Shown: positions 1 to 9,241 of the stretch, piece after piece
Numbering within the stretch: position 1 is the first letter of the stretch
Layout of the letters: each line of letters opens with the position of its first letter
Assembly (NCBI RefSeq): GCF_009913435.1
Contig: NZ_CP047895.1
Coordinates: 124,001-188,000 of the forward strand
Length of the DNA stretch: 64,000 bases
Source: Sphingomonas changnyeongensis
Lineage (GTDB): Bacteria > Pseudomonadota > Alphaproteobacteria > Sphingomonadales > Sphingomonadaceae
Direction of reading: 5' to 3'
Translations under genes and position numbers: made by a program
The notes under the pieces: generated by a model
Database searches by the model: none
Told to the model about the DNA's origin: nothing
Seen by the model: only the letters and a program-made list of their open reading frames with translations

Positions 1-138
1 GAAATGGCGGGCCGCGCCGCGCACCTTCGCCACCCAATGGCCGAGCACGCGCATCGCGCGCGGCAGATCCTTGGGACCGATCACCACCAGGGCGACGATC
101 GCGCACAACAGCAATTCCTGGGGGGCGATATCGAACAT
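1..138 (-). CDS. tatB: Sec-independent protein translocase TatB, N-terminal 46 residues
   Basis: TatB is the single-span membrane subunit that, with TatC, receives folded twin-arginine substrates at the cytoplasmic membrane. The visible part starts MFDIAPQELLLCAIVALVVI and continues GPKDLPRAMR, which is the family pattern: a short periplasmic N-terminus, one hydrophobic helix (about residues 8-20), the conserved G-P hinge, then an amphipathic helix with a W-V-A-K-V-R segment. The reading frame is open to base 1, so the C-terminal part and tatC are outside the window. The G-P hinge and N-terminal FDI point to TatB over TatA. Confidence 0.88.
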   Translation of the reverse strand, partial: MFDIAPQELLLCAIVALVVIGPKDLPRAMRVLGHWVAKVRGAARHF

Positions 139-147
139 CAGGGCGCC

Positions 148-195
148 CGCTTAGAGCATTTTGGCGGCGGGGAAAATCGCCCCCTGCCGCCAAAT
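148..195 (+). repeat. TAGAGC-type short hairpin repeat, copy 1
   Basis: The sequence opens with TTAGAGCATTTT and folds into a stem of TTTGGCGGC-GGGG (about 160-172) against CCCC-T-GCCGCCAAA (about 181-194). The opening block is shared with two more copies near 59,069-59,119 and 60,131-60,186, although the stem sequence differs here. It lies directly upstream of tatB. This is a weaker family member than the other two. Confidence 0.5.
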
Positions 196-264
196 CGCCG
201 GAGGGGGAGCCCAAGCGCCGGCATGCCCCGCCCTTGAACGCGGCCGATGCCCGCCTAAATCCTG

Positions 265-366
265 TGCTGTCCGGCCGCCACATCCGGGGCCGGACAGAAA
301 ACGCAATCGGCGTCGCCACTTATGGGGCGCCACCAGATCATTTTGCTCATCGGAGGATATGATATG
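265..366 (+). promoter_or_regulatory. ROSE-like RNA thermometer in the hsp20 leader
   Basis: The leader of the Hsp20 gene has a strong upstream hairpin, CTGTCCGGCC (267-276) with GGCCGGACAG (288-297). A last hairpin then contains the ribosome binding site. In that hairpin ATCAT (337-341) can pair with ATGAT (359-363), and TTGCTC (343-348) can pair with the Shine-Dalgarno GGAGGA (352-357) if the G of TTGCT is left unpaired or set against a G. That UYGCU box with its single G opposite the Shine-Dalgarno is the signature of ROSE elements in alphaproteobacterial small heat shock genes. The inferred role is to hide the ribosome binding site at normal temperature and melt on heat shock. Confidence 0.72.
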
Positions 367-825
367 CGCAGTTTCGACCTGACCCCCTATCGCCGCTCCA
401 TGGTCGGTTTCGACCGGCTGTTCGACCTGCTGGAAAACAGCACCCGCGCCGCGTCCGCCGGGGACAATTTCCCCCCTTTTGATCTCGAGCGGCTGGCCGA
501 GGACCGGTACCGGATCACGCTCGCCGTTGCCGGGTTCAAGGCCGAGGAAATCGACATCACCGCGCAGCAGAATCTGCTGCTCGTCACCGGCAAGAAGGAT
601 CAGAGCCCCGACCGCTCGCGCTTCCTGCATTCCGGGATCGCGACGCGCAGCTTTGAACGGCGCTTCGAACTGGCCGATTTCGTCCGCGTCGAGGCGGCGG
701 CCCTGGCCGACGGGCTGCTGACGATCGATCTGGTGCGCGAAGTGCCCGAAGCGATGAAGCCGCAGAAGATCGCGATCACCCGCGACACCCCGGCCCCGGT
801 GATCGAGCAGCGCGACGCCGCCTGA
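364..825 (+). CDS. ibpA: Small heat shock protein, Hsp20/IbpA family
   Basis: This is an ATP-independent chaperone that holds unfolded proteins for later refolding. The 153-residue product starts MRSFDLTPYRRSMVGFDRLF, the IbpA-type N-terminus. An alpha-crystallin domain follows (about residues 33-130) with YRITLAVAGF and the GLLTIDLVREVP strand that ends the domain. The start at 364 is chosen because GGAGG lies 7-8 bases upstream; an in-frame ATG at 322 would swallow the thermometer leader. A strong terminator follows the stop. The preceding hairpins suggest control at translation. Confidence 0.93.
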   Translation: MRSFDLTPYRRSMVGFDRLFDLLENSTRAASAGDNFPPFDLERLAEDRYRITLAVAGFKAEEIDITAQQNLLLVTGKKDQSPDRSRFLHSGIATRSFERRFELADFVRVEAAALADGLLTIDLVREVPEAMKPQKIAITRDTPAPVIEQRDAA

Positions 826-852
826 CCGGAGTCGCCACCCCCGGATATTGAG

Positions 853-882
853 CGGGCGCCCCGGCAACGGGGCGCCCGTTTT
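853..882 (+). terminator. Rho-independent terminator after hsp20
   Basis: A perfect 11-bp stem, CGGGCGCCCCG (853-863) and CGGGGCGCCCG (868-878), closes on a GCAA tetraloop and is followed by TTTT. It lies 28 bases after the hsp20 stop and also separates that gene from the convergent PilZ gene. Confidence 0.85.
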
Positions 883-896
883 GCATCTCGCGTCGA

Positions 897-1259
897 TCAG
901 TGCGCGCTTTGCAGCGGTGACCTTGTGAGCATCCGGTTGCGTTCAAAGGCAAGCGTCGGGTCGATCGGTCCGTCAAACTCGACGCCGATGCGCTGCCCGT
1001 CGCCCCAGCGGACATGGGCGGTCACAGCGCCGATGCCGGGAATGTCGATATCGACCAGATCGCCGGTGCGCGGCGGATAGGCGCATTCGCCCATCAGGCC
1101 ATGGGCGGAAATGTTGCGCACCGTGATGCGCATCCGGTTGCGCGACCCGGCCCGGGCGATGGTGCCGACCAGCAGGCACGCATAGCGCCTTTCCCTGAGA
1201 TTGGGGCCGATGCCGTCATCGAGCCCACCCACCATGTCGCGCAAGGGTTCGTTTCGCAT
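897..1259 (-). CDS. PilZ domain protein
   Basis: PilZ domains bind cyclic di-GMP and pass the signal to an attached or partner protein. The 120-residue product is a lone PilZ domain: the RxxxR motif is present as RERRY (about residues 23-27), and the second motif appears as NISAHGLMG (about 49-57), with Asn where the usual motif has Asp. It ends with the G-V-E-F-D strand and a short tail. With no output domain of its own it would act through a partner. The Asn substitution leaves binding strength uncertain. Confidence 0.82.
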   Translation of the reverse strand: MRNEPLRDMVGGLDDGIGPNLRERRYACLLVGTIARAGSRNRMRITVRNISAHGLMGECAYPPRTGDLVDIDIPGIGAVTAHVRWGDGQRIGVEFDGPIDPTLAFERNRMLTRSPLQSAH

Positions 1260-1367
1260 GGCGCACGCCTAGCGCGCGCCCCGTAAAGGCAGGGTAAAGA
1301 CCGCGTTCAGGATATTCCGCCGTGCCGGCCGCCGCGTGGCGGCCGGCACCGGCCGGACCGGCTGGGA

Positions 1368-3004
1368 TCAGACCAGCCGGCTCTGCTTGACCGCGGCCGA
1401 CACGAAGCTGCGGAACAGCGGATGCGGGTCGAACGGCTTGGATTTGAGTTCGGGGTGGAACTGCACGCCGACAAACCAGGGATGGTCGGGCCGCTCGACA
1501 ATCTCGGGCAGCTGCCCGTCGGGGCTGAGGCCGCTGAACATCAGTCCGCCCGTCTCCAGCAGCGGCCGGTAATGGACATTGACCTCATAGCGGTGGCGGT
1601 GGCGCTCGCTGATCTCGGTCGCGCCATAGATGGACGACACGACGCTGTTGTGCGCGAGCACCGCCTTATAGGCGCCCAGCCGCATCGTCCCGCCCAGATC
1701 GCCATCGGCCTCGCGCCGCTGAAGCCCCTCGGCGGTCATCCATTCGGTGATCAGGCCGACCACCGGCTCCTCGGTCGGGCCGAATTCGGTCGTCGAGGCA
1801 TTGGCCAGCCCGCCCAGATTGCGCGCGCCCTCGATACAGGCCATCTGCATGCCAAGGCAGATGCCGAAAAACGGCACGCCGCGTTCGCGCGCAAAGCGCA
1901 CCGCCGCGATCTTGCCTTCGGACCCGCGCTCGCCAAAGCCGCCGGGCACGAGGATGCCGTGCATCGGCTCCAGCGTCGCGGCCACCTGCTCGGCGTCATT
2001 TTCGAACAGCTCGGCATCGAGCCATTTGACATGCACCTTGACCCGGTTGGCCAGCCCGCCATGCACCAGCGCCTCGTGCAGCGACTTATAGGCATCGGGC
2101 AGGCCGACATATTTGCCGACGACGCCGATCGTCACCTCGCCCTCGGGATTCTCCACCCGGTCGACAATGTCGGTCCAGCGCCCGAGATCGGGGCTGGCCG
2201 GCGGCGTCTCGATGCCGAACGCGTGCAGCACCTGACGGTCCAGCCCCTCGGCATGATATTGCAGCGGCACCTGATAGATGCTGCGCGAATCGAGCGCCTG
2301 GATCACCGCTTCCTTGGCGACGTTGCAGAATAGCGCGATCTTGGCCCGCTCGCCCTCGGGCAGCGGATGTTCGCAGCGGCACACCAGCACATCGGGCTGG
2401 ATGCCGAGCGCGGTCAGTTCGCGCACGCTGTGCTGGGTCGGCTTGGTCTTCAGCTCGCCCGCGGCCGCGATATAGGGAACCAGCGTCACATGCACGAACA
2501 CCGTCTGGTCGCGGCCCAGTTCGTTGCGCAGCTGGCGGATCGCCTCGATGAACGGCAGCGATTCGATGTCGCCGACCGTGCCGCCGATCTCGCACAGCAC
2601 GAAATCCAGATCGTCGGTCTCCGCCTGGGCAAAGGCCTTGATCGCGTCGGTGACGTGCGGGATCACCTGCACGGTCGCGCCCAGATAATCGCCCCGGCGC
2701 TCGCGCTGGATGATCGTCTGGTAAATGCGGCCCGAGGTGATGTTGTCCGACTGACGGCTGGGAACGCCGGTAAAGCGTTCATAATGGCCAAGATCGAGAT
2801 CGGTCTCGGCCCCGTCGTCGGTCACATAGACCTCGCCGTGCTGATAGGGGACATCGTCCCCGGATCGACGTTCAGATAGGGGTCGAACTTCCGGATGCGT
2901 ACGCGGTATCCGCGCGCCTGCAAAAGCGCGGCGAGAGACGCCGCCATGAGACCTTTGCCGAGCGAGGAGACCACGCCGCCGGTGATGAAAATATACCGCG
3001 CCAT
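1368..3004 (-). CDS. pyrG: CTP synthase, broken by one missing base
   Basis: CTP synthase aminates UTP to CTP using glutamine nitrogen and ATP. The N-terminal synthase domain begins [20 protein letters not shown]. The C-terminal class I glutamine amidotransferase domain has the nucleophile in [15 protein letters not shown]. The frame breaks after DPGTMSP: the coding strand there reads a run of four C (GGGG at 2847-2850 on the plus strand), and a fifth restores [15 protein letters not shown], which is the family sequence. With that base the product is 545 residues, the normal length. The enzyme is essential in most bacteria, so a sequence error is the likely cause. secG lies just upstream on the same strand. 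Confidence 0.95.
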
Positions 3005-3104
3005 GGGGTTTGGCGCTTAGCCGCCCCAAGGCACCGGGGGCAAGCCGGGGCACGGAAAAAAAGCCGTGCCCGGCGGCAAAAGCATGGGGATTATTTGGGC
3101 CGGG

Positions 3105-3476
3105 TTATTTGGGCTGGGCGCCGTTCGCAGGCGCGGGTTCGGCAGCGCCCGCCTGGCGCGCGGCGGCAGCCAGCGGATCTTCGGCCGGAGCGGGTGCCGC
3201 AGGCGCGCTGACCGGGGCGGGCGTGGCCGCCGAGGCATCGACCTTGCCGGTCTTGTTGTTCATCGCCGCGATCGTCGCCAGCGCGACGCAGCACAGGATG
3301 AACAAAGTCGCCAGGATCGCCGTCGCGCGGGTGAGGAAATCGGCCGCCCCGCGCGCCGACATCAGCCCGGTCGGGCTGCCGCCGGTCAGGCCGCCGCCCT
3401 CGGACCGCTGCATCAGGATGACGGTGACGAGTGCGGTCGCGATGATCGCCTGAACGACAAGAAGAAACGTGAACAT
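3105..3476 (-). CDS. secG: Preprotein translocase subunit SecG
   Basis: SecG is the small auxiliary membrane subunit of the SecYEG channel. The 123-residue product has two hydrophobic helices (about residues 2-20 and 50-72) joined by the conserved loop MQRSEGGGLTGG and the S-A-R-G-A-A-D-F-L-T-R segment. An Ala/Pro-rich cytoplasmic tail, common in alphaproteobacteria, follows. It lies about 100 bases upstream of pyrG on the same strand, a conserved alphaproteobacterial order. A composite palindromic repeat separates it from grpE. Confidence 0.93.
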   Translation of the reverse strand: MFTFLLVVQAIIATALVTVILMQRSEGGGLTGGSPTGLMSARGAADFLTRATAILATLFILCCVALATIAAMNNKTGKVDASAATPAPVSAPAAPAPAEDPLAAAARQAGAAEPAPANGAQPK

Positions 3477-3560
3477 CGGCCTGCTTTCACCCTTTACAAG
3501 GCGGGGTCTTTAGCTGTGACCCGCCGGGGAATCAATCTGCGGGGGCGGGTTGCGGAACGG

Positions 3561-3739
3561 GGGGTGTTTGTCGCGCGCCTCCCGGCGCAGGAGCAGTGTT
3601 TTTGTGCTGCGCCTTCCGGCGCAGGGGCGGCACCGGCCCGCTCCCCCACCCGGCCACCCAACGGCAGGTTACGCTATGGGAGGCCGGGTGGGGGAGCGGG
3701 CCGGTGCCGTTCTTCCCAACAAACAACACCCGGTGCCGG
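3561..3739. repeat. Composite palindromic repeat, copy A
   Basis: The core is a perfect 27-bp inverted repeat: the arm 3629-3655 (GGCACCGGCCCGCTCCCCCA and seven more bases) is the exact reverse complement of 3682-3708, around a 26-base loop. On the left are one or two small hairpin modules of the form GCGCCTCCCGGCGCAG. On the right is GTTCTTCCCAACAAACAACA followed by a second CCCGGTGCCG. Further copies are near 8.1, 15.4 and 29.7 kb. This one lies just downstream of the grpE stop, between grpE and secG. Confidence 0.9.
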
Positions 3740-3774
3740 CTCGCGCCACACCACGGACAACGCCGCGATCAACC

Positions 3775-4362
3775 TCACCCCGCCTTGGCGACTCCGACCA
3801 GAGCCGGGCGGAGCAGCCGGTCGCGGATCATGAAACCGGGCTGCATTTCCTGGACGATCGTGCCCGGTTCGGCATCCGACGCGATTTCCATCATCGCCTG
3901 GTGCCGGTTGGGATCGAGCTTTTCGCCGAGCGACTGGATGCGCGAGATGCCGTGGCGTTCGAACACGCTGGCGATCTCGCGCCCCGTCGCCTCGAGGCCG
4001 ATCACCAGCGCCTTGAACCGGTCGTCATCGCGCAGTTCGGCCGGAATGGCGGCGAGCGCGCGTTCCAGATTGTCGGACACGCTCAGCACGTCGCGGGCAA
4101 AGGCGGTGGCGGCATAGGCGCGCGCATCGGCGGCGTCCTTTTCCATCCGGCGGCGGACATTCTGCGTCTCGGCCTGGGCATAGAGCGTCGCGGCACGCGC
4201 CTCGGCCAGTTCGGCCTCCAGCGCCGCGATCCGCGCAACCTGTCCGCCCCCCTGTTCAGCCGTCTGCGCGTCGCCCGCCTGCCCGGCATCGGCATCGCCA
4301 TCCACCGGGGCGCCCGAACCGGCGCTCATTTCATCATCGATCATGTCGTTGTCGGTCATCAT
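3775..4362 (-). CDS. grpE: Nucleotide exchange factor GrpE
   Basis: GrpE releases ADP from DnaK to reset the chaperone cycle. The 195-residue product has an acidic, disordered N-terminus, then a long helical dimerisation part (about 43-95, including NVRRRMEKD and FARDVLSVSDNLERAL). A C-terminal beta domain carries GIEA-type GLEATGREIASVFERHGI and the conserved EKLDPNRHQAMMEI. It follows hrcA with a 4-base ATGA overlap, the classic hrcA-grpE order, so the two are co-translated. The second in-frame ATG is also possible as the start. Confidence 0.95.
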   Translation of the reverse strand: MMTDNDMIDDEMSAGSGAPVDGDADAGQAGDAQTAEQGGGQVARIAALEAELAEARAATLYAQAETQNVRRRMEKDAADARAYAATAFARDVLSVSDNLERALAAIPAELRDDDRFKALVIGLEATGREIASVFERHGISRIQSLGEKLDPNRHQAMMEIASDAEPGTIVQEMQPGFMIRDRLLRPALVGVAKAG

Positions 4363-5414
4363 GCCATCAGTCTTGAGAGGGTTTGCGCGGTGAAATCCAC
4401 CATGGGAACGATGCGGGCATAGTTCAACCGGGTGGGGCCGATCACGCCCACCACGCCGACCACGCGCCCGTCCGCGCCGCGATAGGGCGCGGCGATAACG
4501 GATGAGCCGGACAAAGCGAACAGCTTGTTTTCCGATCCGATGAAAATCTTGGTCGCTGCCGCCTCGGTGGCGCTGTCGAGCAGGCGCGAGATTTCCTCCT
4601 TGTCCTCCAGCTCCTCGAGCAGCTGGCGGACGCGGACCAGATCGGCGGCGGCGGCATCGTCGATCAGGTGCGACTGGCCGCGCACGATCAGCACCGGCCG
4701 GCGGTCGGTATCCTCGGTCCAGACGGCAAGGCCGCGTTCGACCAGCGCCCGGCTGGCGGCATCGAGCGCCGCGCGGCCGCGCCCGATATCGGCGGCCAGC
4801 CGGTGGCGCGCCTCGTCGAGCGTCAGCCCCGCCAGCGCGCTGCTGACAAAGTTCGACGCCTCGATCAGGCTGGCGGCGGTCGCCCCCGGCGGCAGATCGA
4901 CGACCCGGTTTTCAACGCTGCCGTCCTGGCCGACCAGCACCGCCAGCGCCTGTTGCGCGGACAGCGGCACAAAGCCGATCTGGCGCAGCCGGGGCGCGCG
5001 CTTGGGCACCATCACGATCCCGGCACAGGCCGACAGGTCGGACAGAGCGGCGGTCGCGGCGGCCAGCGCCTGTTCGACCGGTCCCTCCTCGGTCAGCTGC
5101 TGCTCGATCATCCGGCGTTCCTCGGCCGACGGCTCGGCGGCCTGCATGATCGCATCGACGAACAGCCTCAGCCCCAGATCGGTCGGCATCCGCCCGGCCG
5201 AGATGTGCGGCGCGGACAGCAGCCCGGCTTCCTCCAGATCCTGCATGACGTTGCGGATCGAGGCCGGCGACAGGTTGAACCCGCCCAGTTTCGAAATCGT
5301 CCGCGACCCGACCGGCGCGCCGGTTCCCAGATAGCTTTCGACGACGACGCGGAACACATCGCGCGCGCGATCCGACAACTCGGCGATCGGCAGATCGTTG
5401 ACCGGCACTCCCAT
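4359..5414 (-). CDS. hrcA: Heat-inducible transcription repressor HrcA
   Basis: HrcA represses chaperone genes by binding CIRCE operators and needs GroEL for activity. The product from MGVPVNDLPIAELSDRARD is 351 residues: an N-terminal winged helix (about 10-85, with the recognition segment LSPASIRNVMQDLEEAGLL and HISAGRMPTD) and a C-terminal GAF-like region ending in ALSGSSVIAAPYR and GPTRLNYARIVPMV. The frame is open further upstream, but that sequence is antisense to rph and has no family match. No CIRCE element is visible in front of the gene, so its targets are elsewhere. Confidence 0.94.
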   Translation of the reverse strand: MGVPVNDLPIAELSDRARDVFRVVVESYLGTGAPVGSRTISKLGGFNLSPASIRNVMQDLEEAGLLSAPHISAGRMPTDLGLRLFVDAIMQAAEPSAEERRMIEQQLTEEGPVEQALAAATAALSDLSACAGIVMVPKRAPRLRQIGFVPLSAQQALAVLVGQDGSVENRVVDLPPGATAASLIEASNFVSSALAGLTLDEARHRLAADIGRGRAALDAASRALVERGLAVWTEDTDRRPVLIVRGQSHLIDDAAAADLVRVRQLLEELEDKEEISRLLDSATEAAATKIFIGSENKLFALSGSSVIAAPYRGADGRVVGVVGVIGPTRLNYARIVPMVDFTAQTLSRLMA

Positions 5415-5531
5415 GCCGCCAATGTAGGAATCGCCGGCGGATTCGTCACCCCGAACTTGCACCCGCCCCCCGCCCCGGCCTAGAGGCCGGCTTTCGCCCG
5501 ACACCACAGATTTTTTGTTGAAGGATCCGCC

Positions 5532-6248
5532 ATGCGACCCTCCGGCCGTGCGCCCGACCAGATGCGCGCCATCACCATCGAGCCGCATTTCACCCGTCAT
5601 GCCGAGGGCTCGTGCCTGATCGGCTTTGGCGACACCCGCGTGCTCGTGACCGCAAGCGTCGAGGAACGCGTGCCGCCGTTCCTGCGCGGCAAGGGCGAAG
5701 GCTGGGTGACGGCCGAATATGGCATGCTGCCGCGCGCCACCCACACGCGCGGCGCGCGCGAGGCGGCGAAGGGCAAGCAGTCGGGCCGGACGCAGGAAAT
5801 CCAGCGGCTGATCGGCCGCAGCCTGCGTGCGGTCATCGACCTGAAGGCGCTGGGCGAACGGCAGATCACGCTCGACTGCGACGTGATCCAGGCCGATGGC
5901 GGCACGCGGACCGCGGCGATCTCCGGCGCCTGGGTGGCGCTGCGCCTTGCGGTCGACGGGCTGGGGCTGGCCGTCGATCCGATCCGCGCCAAGGTTGCCG
6001 CCGTCAGCTGCGGGATCTGGCAGGACATGGCGGTGCTCGACCTTGATTATCCCGAGGATTCCGCGGCGGATGCGGACGCGAACTTCGTGCTGACCGACCA
6101 GGGCCGGATCGTCGAAGCGCAGGCGACCGCCGAAGGTGCCACCTATGACGAGGAAGGGCTGTTGCGGCTGCTGCGGCTGGCGCGCATCGGCTGTGGCGAG
6201 ATTTTCGCCGCGCAGGACGCGGCGATCGCCCGCGCCCGCACCGCCTGA
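5532..6248 (+). CDS. rph: Ribonuclease PH
   Basis: RNase PH trims the 3' ends of tRNA precursors using phosphate. The 238-residue product has the full family pattern: [16 protein letters not shown] at the start, [19 protein letters not shown], the phosphate and RNA contact segment [17 protein letters not shown], then [18 protein letters not shown] and the metal-binding [15 protein letters not shown]. Length is normal. AAGGATCC sits 5-6 bases before the ATG. It diverges from hrcA and leads the rph-rdgB-hemW string; rdgB follows 16 bases later. Confidence 0.96.
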   Translation: MRPSGRAPDQMRAITIEPHFTRHAEGSCLIGFGDTRVLVTASVEERVPPFLRGKGEGWVTAEYGMLPRATHTRGAREAAKGKQSGRTQEIQRLIGRSLRAVIDLKALGERQITLDCDVIQADGGTRTAAISGAWVALRLAVDGLGLAVDPIRAKVAAVSCGIWQDMAVLDLDYPEDSAADADANFVLTDQGRIVEAQATAEGATYDEEGLLRLLRLARIGCGEIFAAQDAAIARARTA

Positions 6249-6264
6249 GGCCGGCGCGGTGACC

Positions 6265-6891
6265 ATGGCGCGCAGGCTGGAGCCGGGCCGGCTGGTCATC
6301 GCCAGCCACAATCAGGGCAAGGTGCGCGAGATCCGCGCGCTGCTCGAACCCTTTGGGATCGAGCCGGTGTCCGCCGGCGATCTCGGCCTGCCCGAGCCGG
6401 CGGAGACCGGGCAGAGCTTTGCCGACAATGCGCTGATCAAGGCGCATGCCGCCGCTGAGGGCGCGGGCCTGCCGGCGCTTGCCGATGACAGCGGGCTGTG
6501 CGTGCCGGCGCTGGGCGGGCGGCCCGGCGTCGCCACCGCCGACTGGGCGGAGCGCCAGCCCTTTGAAGGCCCGCCGGGGCGCGACTGGTATCTGGCGATG
6601 GGCAAGGTCGAAGGGCTGCTGGCCGAACTGGGGCCGGATGCCGACCGTTCGGCCTGGTTCGCCTGCACGCTCGCTTTGTCCTGGCCCGATGGTCATGCCG
6701 AAGTGTTCGAGGGGCGGGTCGAGGGCCGGCTGGTCTGGCCGCCGCGCGGCACGCGCGGCTTCGGCTATGACCCGGTGTTCGTCGCGCGGGGCCATGACGT
6801 CAGCTTTGCCGAACTCGACCCGGCGGAAAAGCACCGGATCAGCCACCGTGCCGATGCCTTCGCCAAGCTGGTTGCCGCCGTTTTTGGTTGA
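6265..6891 (+). CDS. rdgB: XTP/dITP diphosphatase, RdgB/HAM1 family
   Basis: This enzyme hydrolyses non-canonical purine triphosphates (dITP, XTP) to monophosphates so that they do not enter nucleic acids. The 208-residue product shows the family start [17 protein letters not shown], then [18 protein letters not shown], the catalytic [27 protein letters not shown] and the C-terminal [15 protein letters not shown]. The ATG at 6265 is preferred; a GTG six bases earlier is possible. Its stop overlaps the probable start of hemW. Confidence 0.95.
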   Translation: MARRLEPGRLVIASHNQGKVREIRALLEPFGIEPVSAGDLGLPEPAETGQSFADNALIKAHAAAEGAGLPALADDSGLCVPALGGRPGVATADWAERQPFEGPPGRDWYLAMGKVEGLLAELGPDADRSAWFACTLALSWPDGHAEVFEGRVEGRLVWPPRGTRGFGYDPVFVARGHDVSFAELDPAEKHRISHRADAFAKLVAAVFG

Positions 6892-8064
6892 GCCGGCACC
6901 TGTCGATGCGCCGCCCGGCGCGGATGCGGATGCGCCGCTGGCGCTCTACATCCACTGGCCGTTCTGCGTGCGCAAATGCCCCTATTGCGACTTCAACAGC
7001 CATGTCCGCGCCACTGTGGACGAGGATCGGTGGCGCGACGCGCTGCTCGCCGATCTGGCGCATGAAGCGGCGCTGACGCCGGGGCGGCGGCTGTCGTCGA
7101 TCTTTTTCGGCGGCGGCACGCCCTCGCTGATGCCGCCCGCGACCGCCGCCGCGCTGATCGAGGCGGCACAGATGCATTGGGGATTCGCGCCCGGCATCGA
7201 AATCACGCTGGAGGCCAATCCGTCATCGGTCGAGGCGGCGCGCTTTGCCGATCTGGCGCAGGCGGGGGTGAACCGCGTGTCGCTCGGCCTGCAGGCGCTC
7301 GACGATCCGGCGCTGCTGTTCCTCGGGCGGGCGCACGGGCTGGCCGAAGGGCTGGCGGCGCTCGACACCGCGCAGCGCGCCTTTGCGCGGGTGAGCATCG
7401 ACCTGATCTATGCGCGGCCGGGCCAGTCACCGGATGACTGGGCCGCCGAGCTGACCCGCGCACTCGGCTTCGGCACCGAGCATCTGTCGCTTTACCAGCT
7501 GACGATCGAGCCGGGCACGCGCTTTGCGACGCTCGCCGCGCAGGGCAGTCTGGTGCCGCTCGACACCGACACCGCCGCCGATCTGTTCGAGCTGACCCGC
7601 GCGATGACGGCGGCGGCGGGGCGGCCCGCTTACGAAGTGTCGAACCACGCCCGGCCGGGGCGGAGAGCCGGCATAATCTCAGCTATTGGCGTTATGGCGA
7701 CTATCTGGGCGTCGGGCCGGGGGCGCATGGCCGGCGGCTGGGCCGGGCGACGCTGCGCCACAAAAAGCCGGAAAACTTCCTCGCCGCGATGGCGCGCAAC
7801 GGCCATGGCATCCAGAGCGAGGATGTGCTGGCCGCCAATGTCCGCGCCGCCGAAGCGCTGATGATGGGGCTGCGGCTCGACGAAGGCGTCGATCTGGCGC
7901 GGATCGCGGCGGCCACCGGACTGGCACCCGATGCGCTGATCGACACCGGCGCGGTGCACAGGCTGGCCGCGCACGGGCTGGTCGCGCACATGAACGACCA
8001 GCTGCGCGTTCTGCCCGCCGGGATGCTGGTGCTCGACCGGCTGCTGGGGGACATCGTCGCCTGA
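6884..8064 (+). CDS. hemW: Radical SAM heme chaperone HemW, broken by one missing base
   Basis: HemW belongs to the coproporphyrinogen-oxidase-like radical SAM family and is known as a heme chaperone, not an oxidase. The cluster motif [12 protein letters not shown] is near residue 30, followed by [12 protein letters not shown] and the C-terminal [19 protein letters not shown]. The frame breaks at the GGGG run 7657-7660; one added G joins EVSNHARPG to [13 protein letters not shown] and gives 393 residues, the usual length. No ATG fits the N-terminus; a TTG at 6884, or 6872, overlapping rdgB is the best start. Copy B of the composite repeat follows the stop. Confidence 0.92.
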
Positions 8065-8107
8065 TCCGCGCGGAGGTGTTTGCGCGGGTTAGGGCGTGGG
8101 GGGTTTT

Positions 8108-8292
8108 GGTTGTGCTGCGCCTTGCGACGCAGGAGCGGCACCGGGTTGTTCGTTGCGCGCCTCTCGGCGCGGGGGCGGCACCGGCCCGCTCCCCCACCCG
8201 GCCACCCAACGGCAGTATCATATGGGTGGCCGGGTGGGGGAGCGGGCCGGTGCCGTTCTTCCCAATTCAAAGACTCCCGGTGCCGTTCTTCC
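8108..8292. repeat. Composite palindromic repeat, copy B
   Basis: The core is a perfect 32-bp inverted repeat, 8177-8208 with 8223-8254, around a 14-base loop. Left of it are two GCGCC-TNNCG-GCGC type hairpin modules each ending in GGCACCGG. Right of it the tail CGGTGCCGTTCTTCC recurs at 8278-8292. It sits between the convergent ends of hemW and the acyl-CoA dehydrogenase gene. Confidence 0.9.
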
Positions 8293-8304
8293 GAAGCGAA
8301 ACAC

Positions 8305-9174
8305 TCAGCGCGTCGGCACCGGCTCCGGGCCCGAATAATCGTAGAAGCCCCGCTTGGTCTTGCGGCCCAGCCAGCCGGCCTCGACATATTTGACGAGCAG
8401 CGGCGCGGGGCGGAATTTCGGGTCGCCGCTGCCTTCGAACAGCACGCGGGTGATCGACAGGCAGGTGTCCAGCCCGATGAAATCGGCGAGCGTCAGCGGC
8501 CCCATCGGATGGTTGAGACCCAGCTGGCAGGCGGCGTCGATGTCGGCGATGCTCGCCACCCCCTCGCCCAGCGCGAAACAGGCTTCGTTGAGCATCGGCA
8601 TCAGCACCCGGTTGACGATGAAGCCGGGCGCGTCCTGGGCGTGGACGACGCGCTTGGCGAGCCGCGCGGCATAGGCCTCGATCGCCGCGACCGTCGCCGG
8701 CGCGGTCGCCAGGCCCGAAATCACCTCGATCAGCCCCATCACCGGCACGGGGTTGAAGAAATGCACGCCGATGAAGCGCGCCGGATCGGGCGCCGCCTGC
8801 GCCAGCCGGGTGATCGGGATGGACGAGGTGTTGGATGCCAGGATCGCGTCGGGGGACAGCACCGTGCCGACGCTTTCGAAGATGCGGCGCTTGATCGCCT
8901 CATTCTCGGTCGCGGCCTCGATCACCAGCCCGGCCGGGGCGAAGGCGGCATGATCGCCGACCGGGGTGATGCGGGCGAGCACCGCGTCGCGCTCGGCCGC
9001 CGACAGCTTTTCCTTGGCGACCAGCCGGTCGAGCTGGCGGGCGATGCCGGCTTTCCCGGCCTCCGCGCGGTCGATCGCCACATCGGCGAGCAGCACCTGA
9101 TAGCCGGCCTGTGCCGACACCTGCGCGATGCCGGCCCCCATCTGGCCGGCGCCGATCACGCCCACAATGTCCAT
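8305..9174 (-). CDS. 3-hydroxybutyryl-CoA / 3-hydroxyacyl-CoA dehydrogenase
   Basis: The enzyme oxidises 3-hydroxyacyl-CoA to 3-oxoacyl-CoA with NAD(P), in short-chain beta-oxidation or in butyrate and polyhydroxybutyrate metabolism. The 289-residue product starts [20 protein letters not shown] (Rossmann GxGxxG), and has [14 protein letters not shown], the catalytic His in [31 protein letters not shown] and the C-terminal [16 protein letters not shown]. It is a stand-alone dehydrogenase with no hydratase domain. The start at 9174 matches the family; the open frame beyond it does not. It is monocistronic. Confidence 0.92.
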   Translation of the reverse strand: MDIVGVIGAGQMGAGIAQVSAQAGYQVLLADVAIDRAEAGKAGIARQLDRLVAKEKLSAAERDAVLARITPVGDHAAFAPAGLVIEAATENEAIKRRIFESVGTVLSPDAILASNTSSIPITRLAQAAPDPARFIGVHFFNPVPVMGLIEVISGLATAPATVAAIEAYAARLAKRVVHAQDAPGFIVNRVLMPMLNEACFALGEGVASIADIDAACQLGLNHPMGPLTLADFIGLDTCLSITRVLFEGSGDPKFRPAPLLVKYVEAGWLGRKTKRGFYDYSGPEPVPTR

Positions 9175-9241
9175 CTCAATCTCCGTCACGCGACAATGCG
9201 GCGGCGATATGCCCCGGCCGCCCGCCCCCGGCAAGCACGGG

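Noticed and set aside
2847..2850. Programmed frameshifting in pyrG and the other broken genes
   Set aside because: No slippery heptamer with a downstream structure is common to them, and unrelated families share the same one-base loss in G/C runs; sequence error is simpler.
5415..5531. CIRCE operator in front of hrcA
   Set aside because: No TTAGCACTC-type inverted repeat is present in the gap.
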